Of a stretch of DNA of 46,662 nt, positions 23,442-30,943 are shown one piece after another; within the stretch, counting starts at the first letter, position 1, and each line of letters starts with the position of its first letter. A program made the position numbers and the translations under genes. The stretch is taken from positions 1 through 46,662 of the forward strand of contig CAUVKI010000013.1 of assembly GCA_963552605.1 (NCBI GenBank), given 5' to 3'. The notes under the pieces were generated by a model. The model saw only the letters and a list, made by a program, of their open reading frames with translations, was not told where the DNA came from and did not search any database. Origin of the DNA: CAUVKI01 sp963552605 (GTDB lineage Bacteria; Bacillota; Clostridia; Tissierellales; Peptoniphilaceae).

Positions 23442-25328
23442 CTATTTTCTGAAAGCTATATAGAGTATCCGTCCGTCATAGTCATAGTTAGTGCAGCGAA
23501 TCCAATTCTGCATTCCATTGGGACTAAATCCCAGAAAAGCTTCCATCGGCCAACCTCTCCAATCCTTAGAAATGGTGAACTCTGCCCTAAGAACTCGAGT
23601 TCTTTCGGGCTTATGAAATCCGGGGAGATATCCTAGATGGTTTGTTCTGTTTTGCACCACGACAAAATGATAATCCTCCACGGGATATATCCCACTATAG
23701 TAATCCAAAACCCCTTTTCTTACCGCAATCAATATTTCCCCGTCTCTCACATCGTATTCATCACCGGCAGGTCTGACGGAAGAATATCCCTTATGCCTCA
23801 TATCCTCAATCACACAATCCCTTATCTGCTCAATCGGAACTAAAAGTATTCCAATATCTGTCTGTACTCTTATACTACGACCTGAAAAATATCCGGGATT
23901 TATAGGTTTAAGAAACTGAGAAGCAAATCCATAGCAATTCACTTTATCATTGTCTATACCAAGCGGAACTCCCCAAGCAATTTTATTATCCCAGCTGCTA
24001 TGGGGATATATGAAATTTGCTCTTTGATTGTATCCATAAGGACGAACCCTACCGCTATGATCACGGGTTTTGAATAAATCATGATTGCTTTCACCGGTTT
24101 TTAAGATGGCATTTTCATGCTCAAGAACATAAGGCTTAAGCTCCTGTATGAGTATTACTGCGGGATCTCCCGCATCTGAAACCAAAACTTTCTCCTTTAT
24201 CTTTAAAAGCTTCTCTTCAGGAAGAATTCCGCTGTTTAGAAACGCTTTAAAAAGCACTTCAAAATCCGGATATTCCCTTTTCGTATAGATTCTATTGCCG
24301 TTTTCATCTACGGTAACCACAGGATACGGATCATATATCTCCCGAGGATAAAAGACATAACGTAATCTATCGAAAAACTTTTCCTTAATAAGCTTGTCCA
24401 AAACTTCAAAGCAAACTTCAACACGGTCAGCCCTGTTCATAAGGAAATAAGCGGTCATTCCGTTTTTCAAATCTCTTTTGTCAAAAAAATTCGTCTTTAT
24501 AGCCTCATCATAAATTCTTTGAAAAACTTCAGCTTGATTCGGAGGTTCTGCCGGCATCTCTCCGTCAAGTGCTTTTTTTCTATAGCTCTCCTCTTTCCGC
24601 AAAAAGTCGGCTAAAAATTCCTGCTTAAATGAATCAAAAGCCGCTTTCTTCTCCAACATTCCATTAAAGTCGGACACCTTCTCATTATATCCGTATTCAA
24701 GCATCTCATTTTGTGCTTCATCCGCCGATTCATACATAAATGAGGGTACTTGAAATTCACCGGCTTCCGGTTTGATTTTATGTTCATCTATGGTGTCATA
24801 AAAAGATGAGTGGATTTCAAATTCATCAAAATCTTTGAAGCCCTTTGCCGAGTGAAGTTCTTTTATTTCAGACAATTCACTTTCGGAAATCAGTCCTGCA
24901 TAAAAAGCTGTTCTGAAAATGCGTTGAAATCTTATTGATTCTCCTTCATTTTCCGAGAGCTTATAATACTTTTTCAAGATTTCCATAAACTCCCTTTGAG
25001 TCTCTTTATCTACAGCATCCACACGAGCTTGAAGTTCTTTGTAAGAACCGATTCCACTTGAGTCGGTATGAAGAACATCCTTTAATCCTTCAATTTTTTC
25101 AACTTCTTCGATTCTCGATGTTCCATAATGTCCGAGCAAATCCATAGCTTCATAGAAAACTTCTCTAAAGCTCGTTTTTTCCCAGTCGGAATAAATAACC
25201 ACACTTCGGAAGTATTCGATTAAATCATTCCAGTTTTTTATATCACGGCTTTCGTCTTTTGCAAAAACTTCCGCTGAGAAAGTCATTACAAAGATCAAAA
25301 CCATCACGGCAACTAAAAACCTCTTCAT
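23442..25328 (-). CDS. Large secreted protein with a possible C-terminal cysteine-hydrolase domain
   Basis: 628 residues. Residues 1-23 are a clear signal peptide (MKRFLVAVMVLIFVMTF then AEVFA). The middle (about 30-430) is largely helical and acidic, with repeated segments of the type FxxxFYxAxxxGLxSExE seen three times, resembling S-layer-associated or SLH-like helical pairs without a family I can name. The C-terminal 170 residues contain NCYGFASQF (Cys465) and, 89 residues on, EDYHFVVVQN (His554) followed by NHLGYLPG. This order and spacing recall NlpC/P60 or CHAP-like papain-fold enzymes, so a peptidoglycan or peptide hydrolase is possible; that is inference. Strong AAGGAGG before ATG. 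No neighbour gives a function. Confidence 0.65.
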   Translation of the reverse strand: MKRFLVAVMVLIFVMTFSAEVFAKDESRDIKNWNDLIEYFRSVVIYSDWEKTSFREVFYEAMDLLGHYGTSRIEEVEKIEGLKDVLHTDSSGIGSYKELQARVDAVDKETQREFMEILKKYYKLSENEGESIRFQRIFRTAFYAGLISESELSEIKELHSAKGFKDFDEFEIHSSFYDTIDEHKIKPEAGEFQVPSFMYESADEAQNEMLEYGYNEKVSDFNGMLEKKAAFDSFKQEFLADFLRKEESYRKKALDGEMPAEPPNQAEVFQRIYDEAIKTNFFDKRDLKNGMTAYFLMNRADRVEVCFEVLDKLIKEKFFDRLRYVFYPREIYDPYPVVTVDENGNRIYTKREYPDFEVLFKAFLNSGILPEEKLLKIKEKVLVSDAGDPAVILIQELKPYVLEHENAILKTGESNHDLFKTRDHSGRVRPYGYNQRANFIYPHSSWDNKIAWGVPLGIDNDKVNCYGFASQFLKPINPGYFSGRSIRVQTDIGILLVPIEQIRDCVIEDMRHKGYSSVRPAGDEYDVRDGEILIAVRKGVLDYYSGIYPVEDYHFVVVQNRTNHLGYLPGFHKPERTRVLRAEFTISKDWRGWPMEAFLGFSPNGMQNWIRCTNYDYDGRILYIAFRK

Positions 25329-25417
25329 AAGTAAACCTCCTTAGCTTTGCATAGGGTGAAAAATCTTCCGATATGCCTTTGAGATTTTTCTCAAAAGTCT
25401 CTGTTTCACCAACTTTT

Positions 25418-25579
25418 TTAGGGCGTTTGCTTCTTTGAATTATTTTTCTCCACTTTATCCGCTATTTCCTGATTGGTTTTTCTTTCCGCCCTTAGTTGTA
25501 CTGCATATAGTCTTTTGTCTTTTACTTTATTTCTCATTTCTTTTATTTTTTCTGCTTATTGTTGTTGTATTTTGTGCAT
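25418..25579 (-). pseudogene. Transposase-type HTH fragment with nonsense codon
   Basis: On the minus strand an ATG at 25579, preceded by GGGGG (25588-25592), reads MHKIQQQ, a TAA, then in the same frame AEKIKEMRNKVKDKRLYAV and QLRAERKTNQEIADKVEKN before a stop at 25418. The segment from RLYAVQLRAE to IADKV resembles the first helix-turn-helix of transposases (orfA-type). The TAA would be CAA (Gln) in a working gene. No downstream catalytic part remains, so this is a dead insertion-sequence relic. Confidence 0.55.
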
Positions 25580-25649
25580 TTCTTTCACCCCCAAGATAGT
25601 CTAGCATATTTATGTTTGATATTCAATGAGTTTATAGAGTTTTAGTATT

Positions 25650-25759
25650 AGAGTAGTAAGGAAGCGTGTAGTATGATAGGAGTGTAAGAATACGAGAAAC
25701 GTACGTGCAGTGGTGTGAGAGGTCGGCTACTCAAATAATGGGTAGCCTCCTACTCGACT
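25650..25759 (+). mobile_element. 3' tail of a group II intron (remnant)
   Basis: The stretch with ACGTGCAGTGGTGTGAGAGG, followed by the hairpin GGCTACTC/GGGTAGCC and CCTCCTACTCGA, matches from memory the 3'-terminal domain V/VI region and end of bacterial group II introns. The upstream AGCGTGTAGTATGATAGGAG also recurs in such introns. No reverse transcriptase gene remains. The final bases overlap the last codons of the convergent htrA gene, so the relic now provides part of its end. Confidence 0.5.
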
Positions 25760-27186
25760 TCCTGTTCCATATTCACTTGCATTTTTGTTTCCTCATTCCA
25801 GCTTATAAATTCGACTTCGATTTTCTTTTCCGATCCTTGACGAATAAATTTCACCTCCGCTTTATCTCCGACCTTATAAGCTCTTAACACCCTAAGAAGA
25901 TCTTTTTGATTGGAAATTTTTTTGCCGTCAATCTCAGTGATGATATCGTTGGGTAAAAGTCCCGCTTTTTCCGCAGAACTGTTCTCAACAATTCCCATAC
26001 ATATTATTCCGCTCTCAATCCCCAAATCAACTCCCAATCTTTCCTGATATTCGCTTACAGGATAGGGGTTTGAAATCCCCAAGAACACTGTGCGGGTTTC
26101 TCCGGATTTAACTCTGTCCATTATAGCCTTTGCATTGTTTATTGGAATGGCAAATCCCAGCGAGTCAACTCCGCTTGATGCAACTTTCACCGTATTTATC
26201 CCTATCACTTCGCCTTTTGCGTTTAGGAGAGGGCCTCCGCTGTTTCCAGAATTTATCGCCGCATCGGTCTGGATCAATCCGGTCATCTCATTTGATTCAT
26301 ATCTTGTGGGTTGGGAGTGACCGAAAAACATTCCGAAAGGATCAGAAATTTCTTCAGGCTCTGAAGCATTTTTAACAACCACGGTACGATTTAATCCTGA
26401 TACAATTCCTTGGGTTACCGTACCCTTAAAATTCGCATCTATGGGATTTCCTATTGCAATTGCGGTTTCTCCCACATGAACGTCATCGGAATTTCCAAGT
26501 TCTGCGGGCTGAAGCGGTTCTTTTGCGGATATCTTAATCATTGCCAAATCGTTTTCAGGGTCATTCCAAATTACTTCCGCAGGGTGTCCCATTTCTTCGC
26601 TTTCGCTTTGAGAATATCTTCTATCTTTCATAAGCGTAATATCTTCGCCTGCCAAAAACACCGTAACTTTTTTGGGATTTTTTGAGATTACGTGACTGTT
26701 TGTAAGAATATATCCGTCCTTTGATACAATAACCCCCGAACCCATACCTTCTCGAAGTTTTGAACCTGTCCAAGGATTATTTCCCGTAAGTTCAAGACTC
26801 GTCACCGCCACAACCGACTTTTCCGCTTTTTTTGCCACATATTCAGCCGCTGTCATTGACTCTTCTCTTACAATTGTCTTAGCTTCGACTTTGTTTTCGG
26901 TTTCTATAACATTCTCTCTCAGATTCTTCGCATAAAGAGCTAACTCGTCCTTAACCATTGAATATTGGAGCTTTGCCCCTCCGAATCCTCCGATAAAAGC
27001 TGCGACCAAAATCAATGCAATCATTCCGAAAACTTTTCCCGCACCGCGTTTTTTCTTGGGCTTAAGTTTTTCTTCGTTCCCCGCCGTATAATAAGGTCTT
27101 GAATTGTCCTCCCTATATCTTTCAGTTTCCTCTTGAATGGAATTTTGCATATAACAGCTCTCAAATTTTCTTTCATCGTTTTCCAT
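25750..27186 (-). CDS. htrA: HtrA/DegP-like membrane-anchored serine protease
   Basis: Envelope quality-control protease. From ATG 27186 (478 residues): a charged cytosolic N-terminus, one membrane helix about residues 52-70 (VFGMIALILVAAFIGGFGGA), a trypsin-like domain with H165 (LTNSHVI), D213 (NDLAMIKI) and S316 (GNSGGPL), then a PDZ domain about 375-465 (SSAEKAGLLPNDIITEIDG). I prefer this start to the ATG at 27225 since AAAGGAG lies 9 bases ahead; the upstream ATG lacks one. The last codons (EVE stop) fall in the group II intron remnant, so the extreme C-terminus is probably replaced. Surface or secreted-protein turnover is the expected role. Confidence 0.94.
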   Translation of the reverse strand: MENDERKFESCYMQNSIQEETERYREDNSRPYYTAGNEEKLKPKKKRGAGKVFGMIALILVAAFIGGFGGAKLQYSMVKDELALYAKNLRENVIETENKVEAKTIVREESMTAAEYVAKKAEKSVVAVTSLELTGNNPWTGSKLREGMGSGVIVSKDGYILTNSHVISKNPKKVTVFLAGEDITLMKDRRYSQSESEEMGHPAEVIWNDPENDLAMIKISAKEPLQPAELGNSDDVHVGETAIAIGNPIDANFKGTVTQGIVSGLNRTVVVKNASEPEEISDPFGMFFGHSQPTRYESNEMTGLIQTDAAINSGNSGGPLLNAKGEVIGINTVKVASSGVDSLGFAIPINNAKAIMDRVKSGETRTVFLGISNPYPVSEYQERLGVDLGIESGIICMGIVENSSAEKAGLLPNDIITEIDGKKISNQKDLLRVLRAYKVGDKAEVKFIRQGSEKKIEVEFISWNEETKMQVNMEQEVE

Positions 27187-27430
27187 AAGATAATTCTCCT
27201 TTCTTTGTTCAACATTATTTGACATTTGATATGATACAGGGAAGTTTTGGAAAAAAAACGGAGTGATTATGGAAAATTATGGGATTTAAAAAATATAGGC
27301 AGTAAAGTTTGTATGATTTTACGAATTTCTTTAAGAATAGAGCCAAAGAAAGTCGAAAAATATTTTTTAGATGTCAAAAGCTTATTAAAATATTTGCAAA
27401 CGAGAGATGAAATATAAGCGGTATGGAATA

Positions 27431-27467
27431 AAAAACCACAGAGTATTGGCGCACTCTGTGGTTTTTT
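27431..27467. terminator. Bidirectional terminator at the end of the toxin-antitoxin patch
   Basis: CCACAGAGT (27436-27444) pairs with ACTCTGTGG (27453-27461), with A's before and T's after. It serves the minus-strand antitoxin gene ending at 27474. Confidence 0.9.
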
Positions 27468-27473
27468 ATTCTA

Positions 27474-27668
27474 TTAATTAAATATTTTGCATTCCGGGTC
27501 ATTTTTAATATCATCAATCATTTTTAAATCGAATTCATCCGGTTCCACTTCTTCTATATTCTCCCAAGTTTGCTGATGTTCTCTTAAGATTAGATCCCAC
27601 AATCGATTGGCTTCCTCTTCGTTCATTACAGTAACAGCACCAATAATGCGTTCTTTTACATTTTTCAT
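27474..27668 (-). CDS. Putative antitoxin downstream of a RelE-like toxin
   Basis: 64 residues, acidic. MKNVKERIIGAVTVMNEEEAN suggests a short N-terminal DNA-binding or dimerisation segment, and the acidic helical C-terminus (ENIEEVEPDEFDLKMIDDI) would wrap a basic toxin. AGGAGGG precedes the ATG, and it starts 12 bases after the toxin stop. The toxin-first order is less common but known for several RelE/HigB-type modules. The antitoxin family itself is not recognised; the call rests on size, charge and position. Confidence 0.6.
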   Translation of the reverse strand: MKNVKERIIGAVTVMNEEEANRLWDLILREHQQTWENIEEVEPDEFDLKMIDDIKNDPECKIFN

Positions 27669-27680
27669 AAATAAACCCTC

Positions 27681-27914
27681 CTACTTTTTATAAACTTCTC
27701 CTCTATTGTCTATTTTAATCACACTGAGTATATTAAAATCCCTATCAAAGATAACCCTAAAATCCCCTACCCTTAGACGATAGTAGGAATAGCCTTTAAG
27801 TTTTTTAACATCTCCAAGGGGTAGTTCTTCAATTGCTTTAATAATTCTTGATTTTGAAATTTTATCTAATTTGTTCAAGAATTTTAAAGCTTGCTTAGAA
27901 TACTTTATCTCCAT
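27681..27914 (-). CDS. RelE/ParE family toxin
   Basis: 77 residues, basic. RelE fold markers are seen: MEIKYSKQALKFLNKLDKISKSRIIKAIEEL at the N-terminus, LKGYSYYRLRVGDFRVIFD (the RVGDYRVIY core strand pair) and ILSVIKIDNRGEVYK at the end. Such toxins usually cleave mRNA at the ribosome. The usual C-terminal catalytic residue set cannot be verified by eye. GGAG at 27923-27926 (minus strand) provides the ribosome site. Its start overlaps the end of a truncated Txe gene (27905-28087) by 10 bases, as if this module had been inserted into it. Confidence 0.85.
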   Translation of the reverse strand: MEIKYSKQALKFLNKLDKISKSRIIKAIEELPLGDVKKLKGYSYYRLRVGDFRVIFDRDFNILSVIKIDNRGEVYKK

Positions 27915-28087
27915 TTTCTAATCTCCATTAAATCACCTTGTAGTTTCTCATAAGGTGGTGGCGTTTGATAAGGATTTGCGCGGATAACTTCTATCAGGGC
28001 TTTTGCCTTTTTCTCCAGCTTTGCCGCTTTTAGCTTAGGTATGTCGTTTGCTGCTTTTTTTGTATAAACGATTGAATACACTACCAT
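27905..28087 (-). pseudogene. Truncated Txe/YoeB family toxin gene
   Basis: 60 residues: MVVYSIVYTKKAANDIPKLK, then KAKALIEVIRANPYQTPPPYEKLQGDL, then a non-family end MEIRKWR. Txe/YoeB-type toxins normally run about 85-90 residues and continue after GDL with a GxYSRRIN...RLVY strand and the catalytic C-terminus. That whole part is missing and the next gene (RelE-like) begins exactly there. The start overlaps the preceding XRE gene end by 7 bases. Without the catalytic end it is expected to be inactive. Confidence 0.75.
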
Positions 28088-28631
28088 ACCTCATTTTCCG
28101 GTAGGCATTCATTAAGCGGAGTATGTAGCCCCTCTATTATTTTTTCTTTCATAGCAGGAACAGAAGAAAGATACAGTGTTTCCATAAGTCCGTTATAATC
28201 TTTTTCACTTTCCAATTCTTTCCGATAGGCTTCCACTTCCGCATCAATTTCCGCTTGTTTTTTCTCATCGGTTTGATTATAGCCTTGAGCAATGGTAAAA
28301 ATGTAATCCTTTATAACTTCTCTCTTATCAGGACTCAATTCCAAAAAGCCTTCAATAATCTTGATACTAAAGTCATCTAATGAGTATTGTTTTGCAAGGT
28401 CATTCAGAAAACTCTCTTTTGTTTCTAAAAACATCTCACCTTTACCGGTTCTTAGCCATTCTTCGTTTACATTGTATGTTTTGCATATTAGCTTTATATT
28501 AGTCTCATTCACGCTTACCTGCCCTGTTTCTATTTTAGACACGGCAGCTCTTTTTAAGCCCTATAAGCTCCCCGAACTTTTCACCTGACAGCTTTAGCCT
28601 CTTCCTCAATTCCTTTACTCTATTCGTTCAT
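28081..28631 (-). pseudogene. XRE family repressor with two single-base frameshifts
   Basis: The intact C-terminal frame (28081-28542) begins mid-domain with SKIETGQVSVNETNIKLICK and YNVNEEWLRTGKGEMF, as in phage-type XRE repressors. The missing N-terminal half lies just upstream in another frame: RVKELRKRLKLSGEKF and GELIGLKKS. It joins to AVSKIETG if one base (28546) is removed. ATG 28631, with GGAGG at 28637-28641, reads MNE and joins RVKEL if one base (28622) is removed. So a full repressor of about 183 residues has been broken by two insertions of one base. Its cognate toxin-like partner, Txe, directly downstream is also broken. Confidence 0.75.
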
Positions 28632-28717
28632 TTCAGCCTCCCCCCTTTCATAAGAAAAACATTCTAAAACAAAACAGGAAAAAAAGCAACGGTGGTAGTG
28701 GAGTAAAGAAAAGTAGT

Positions 28718-28735
28718 GTCACTATCTTGTCACTA
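28718..28735. promoter_or_regulatory. Possible operator: two GTCACTA direct repeats
   Basis: GTCACTA occurs at 28718-28724 and 28729-28735, exactly 11 bases (one helical turn) apart. It lies between the broken XRE repressor and the divergent nuclease gene. XRE-type repressors often bind such spaced repeats; the link is inferred. Confidence 0.35.
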
Positions 28736-28886
28736 ACAGGAGCGTTTTTTTTGCATTTTTACAGAATTCAATAGTTCAGTAAATGGCTAAAAATGAGCAA
28801 TCATCATATTTGCGAATTAAACTTTTTTATGATACAAATAAACACGGAGACGATATAAAAAGAAAGAGTTTAAGAAAGGAGAAGCT

Positions 28887-29957
28887 ATGAAAAAATTTTT
28901 AAGTATTGCGGTATTATTTTTGGCGGTATTTTTTATCTCTGAAGCTTCAAGTGCCGAGATAAGGCTATGGATAGACGGAAATTATGTATCGACCGATGCC
29001 GAGCCCGTCATTGAAAACGGGAGAACTCTCGTACCCGTAAGAGTGATAGCCGAGCAAATGGGATATGATGTGAAATGGGATAATGAAACGCAGACCGTAA
29101 TCATTTCCGCTAACGGGGAGACTTCACAGGGAAAGATTATAAACCTTAAAATCGGAGACAAGACAGCACGTTTGATAAATCCCGAGGGGGAGGCGGAGCT
29201 TGAAGCTGCACCCTCCATAATAAACGGCAGAACGATGGTTCCCGTAAGATTTGTGGCGGAGCAATTCGGCAAAAAAGTCAGTTGGGACAACAGCACGAGA
29301 ACCGTTGCAATAGGCGACGGATATGAAGCTTCAAGTATTTTTCAGGAGGTCAAGGTTGTAAGAGTTATTGACGGAGACACCATAGAAGCTGAGATGCAGG
29401 GAAGTTTGCAAAAGATAAGACTTATAGGAGTTAATACTCCTGAAACAAAACACCCAACTAAAGGAGTGGAATTTTACGGTAAAGAAGCTTCGGAATATAC
29501 CACGCAACAGCTTTTAGGAAAGACGGTATATCTTCAAAAAGATGTTTCCGAAACGGATAAATACGGACGCTTGCTAAGATACGTATGGCTCGCTCAACCA
29601 AGCTCCAATCCTACAAAAGACGAAGTCATAGCTTGGCAATTCAACGCACATCTCGTGAAAAACGGATATGCGAACTGCTCAACCTTTCCTCCCGATGTCA
29701 AGTATCAGGAAATTTACCAAGAACTGGAAAGGTCGGCAAAAGACGCAAAAATCGGTCTTTGGAAAGGAGCTTCGGAAGAGCCTTTGGAGGAGCCTTCATC
29801 TTTCAAAATAATGGGCAACAGCAACACGAAAAAATACCATATCTTAGGCTGTAAAGAGATTGAAAAAATAAAGCCCGAGCATAAAGTTAATTTTATGAGT
29901 GAAGAGGAAGCTATTGCGGCGGGTTATAAAGCTTGCAAAAAATGCCCCGCCCGCTAA
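28887..29957 (+). CDS. Secreted staphylococcal-nuclease-type enzyme with stalk domain and zinc-binding tail
   Basis: 356 residues, three parts. Signal peptide about 1-22. Residues about 25-145: copper-amine-oxidase N-terminal-like (stalk) repeat, seen twice as NGRTLVPVRVIAEQMGY and NGRTMVPVRFVAEQFGK; it often links exoenzymes to clostridial surfaces. Residues about 154-300: thermonuclease domain, VIDGDTIEAEM, with likely catalytic Arg178 (IRLIG), Glu186 (TPETKH) and Arg228 (DKYGRLLR); the calcium-ligand position often Asp is Asn183. Tail about 312-356: Ada-like zinc motif (YHILGC ... ACKKC). Probably digests extracellular DNA or RNA for nutrition or defence. Strong AAAGGAG before ATG; single gene. 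Confidence 0.92.
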   Translation: MKKFLSIAVLFLAVFFISEASSAEIRLWIDGNYVSTDAEPVIENGRTLVPVRVIAEQMGYDVKWDNETQTVIISANGETSQGKIINLKIGDKTARLINPEGEAELEAAPSIINGRTMVPVRFVAEQFGKKVSWDNSTRTVAIGDGYEASSIFQEVKVVRVIDGDTIEAEMQGSLQKIRLIGVNTPETKHPTKGVEFYGKEASEYTTQQLLGKTVYLQKDVSETDKYGRLLRYVWLAQPSSNPTKDEVIAWQFNAHLVKNGYANCSTFPPDVKYQEIYQELERSAKDAKIGLWKGASEEPLEEPSSFKIMGNSNTKKYHILGCKEIEKIKPEHKVNFMSEEEAIAAGYKACKKCPAR

Positions 29958-29965
29958 AGGCTTTT

Positions 29966-30000
29966 AAAAATCAGGGAATCATTGATTTCCTGATTTTTTT
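29966..30000. terminator. Terminator between the nuclease and Nudix genes
   Basis: AAATCAGGGAATC pairs with GATTTCCTGATT around ATT, followed by seven T's. A's on the other side make it usable by both convergent genes. Confidence 0.85.
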
Positions 30001-30460
30001 ATAAGTTTCTTCTCTTCCACTCTCCGTCTTCAAAGGTTATATAATTCTCTGAAAGCGACTCTTTCTCAAACACCTCCATCATCTCGGAAAATCCATAAGC
30101 CAGTTTGTATTTTTCCAAATCGCTCCTTTCAATCCAAAAAACCTTTCCTTCATCTGAGGGTTTAATCTCTCCCGAAAAGTTCTCCGTCTTATAAAAAAGC
30201 ACTATATACCTTACATTATCCTTGAAGCTTATCCACTGCTTTATTCCGCAAAGCTTTAAGTCTGAGACTTTAAGTCCGGTTTCTTCATATACTTCGCGTA
30301 TTGTCGACTCCACAAAAGATTCTCCTTCTTCCACGTGTCCTCCCGGAAATGTCACTCCCGGCCAATCGGGGTCTATTCTCTCTTGAACCAAAATTTTGCT
30401 TCCCTTGTATATCATACACATATTTGTAAGTTCAACTCTTTCGGTTCTATCCTTTTTCAT
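29999..30460 (-). CDS. Nudix hydrolase (MutT-like)
   Basis: 153 residues. Nudix box complete: GGHVEEGESFVESTIREVYEETGL (about residues 40-63 in this numbering), with the REVYEE metal-binding glutamates. Substrate cannot be predicted; sequence style fits 8-oxo-dGTP or nucleoside triphosphate pyrophosphatases of Firmicutes. Start at ATG 30460 behind GGAGG; the GTG at 30466 sits inside the ribosome site. Last gene of the ktrB-ktrA-GNAT-Nudix unit, overlapping the GNAT gene by 14 bases. Confidence 0.88.
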   Translation of the reverse strand: MKKDRTERVELTNMCMIYKGSKILVQERIDPDWPGVTFPGGHVEEGESFVESTIREVYEETGLKVSDLKLCGIKQWISFKDNVRYIVLFYKTENFSGEIKPSDEGKVFWIERSDLEKYKLAYGFSEMMEVFEKESLSENYITFEDGEWKRRNL

Positions 30461-30932
30461 TTGCACCTCCGAATTTTTCCAACGTATCCCCCGAAATGCG
30501 ATAAACAGTCCAGTCGCTCATAGGTTCGGCTCCGAGCGATTTATAAAATTCTATGCTCGGCTTATTCCAATCCAAGCACCACCACTCAAGTCTTCCGTAT
30601 CCTCCCTCAACGGCAATTTCAGCCAGCTTTTTAAGAAGCGCTTTGCCGTGTCCTTTGCCTCTATGTTCGGGCATTACATATAAATCTTCCAAATAAATTC
30701 CCGCTCTTCCCAAAAAGGTCGAAAAATTATGGAAAAAAAGAGCAAAACCCACCTCTTTATCCTCTTCCAATGCAAAAATTACTTCGGCGGTCTTTTTCTC
30801 AAAAATCCATTCCTTAAGAATTTTTTCATCAGCCACCACTTCGGAAGATAATTTCTCGTATTCGGCAAGCTCTTTTATAAAAAATAAAATCAGCTCCACA
30901 TCTTTTTCTTTTGCTTTTCTGAATTTTGTCAT
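30447..30932 (-). CDS. GNAT family N-acetyltransferase (spermidine/diamine acetyltransferase type)
   Basis: 161 residues. Acetyl-CoA loop seen in YLEDLYVMPEHRGKGHGKALLKKLAEIA (Q/RxxGxG/A form RGKGHG), then LEWWCLDWNKPSIEFYKSLGAE. The start (RKAKEKDVELILFFIKELAEYEKL) and the LEWxVLDWN motif resemble diamine/spermidine N-acetyltransferases (SSAT-like), which also act on thialysine or other amines. Substrate is an inference. It starts 11 bases after ktrA. Confidence 0.85.
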   Translation of the reverse strand: MTKFRKAKEKDVELILFFIKELAEYEKLSSEVVADEKILKEWIFEKKTAEVIFALEEDKEVGFALFFHNFSTFLGRAGIYLEDLYVMPEHRGKGHGKALLKKLAEIAVEGGYGRLEWWCLDWNKPSIEFYKSLGAEPMSDWTVYRISGDTLEKFGGANEKG

Positions 30933-30943
30933 ATTTTTCCTCC

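Noticed and set aside
27245..27417. A plus-strand frame that ends with SLRIEPKKVEKYF and YLQTRDEI
   Set aside because: Residue composition is fairly protein-like, but there is no ribosome site at its only ATG (27313), it overlaps the htrA promoter region and it has no recognisable motif; left out as probably chance or a minor relic.
28361..28588. Plus-strand frame of 75 codons across the XRE gene
   Set aside because: It is the antisense shadow of the broken repressor, whose own frames give clear family motifs.
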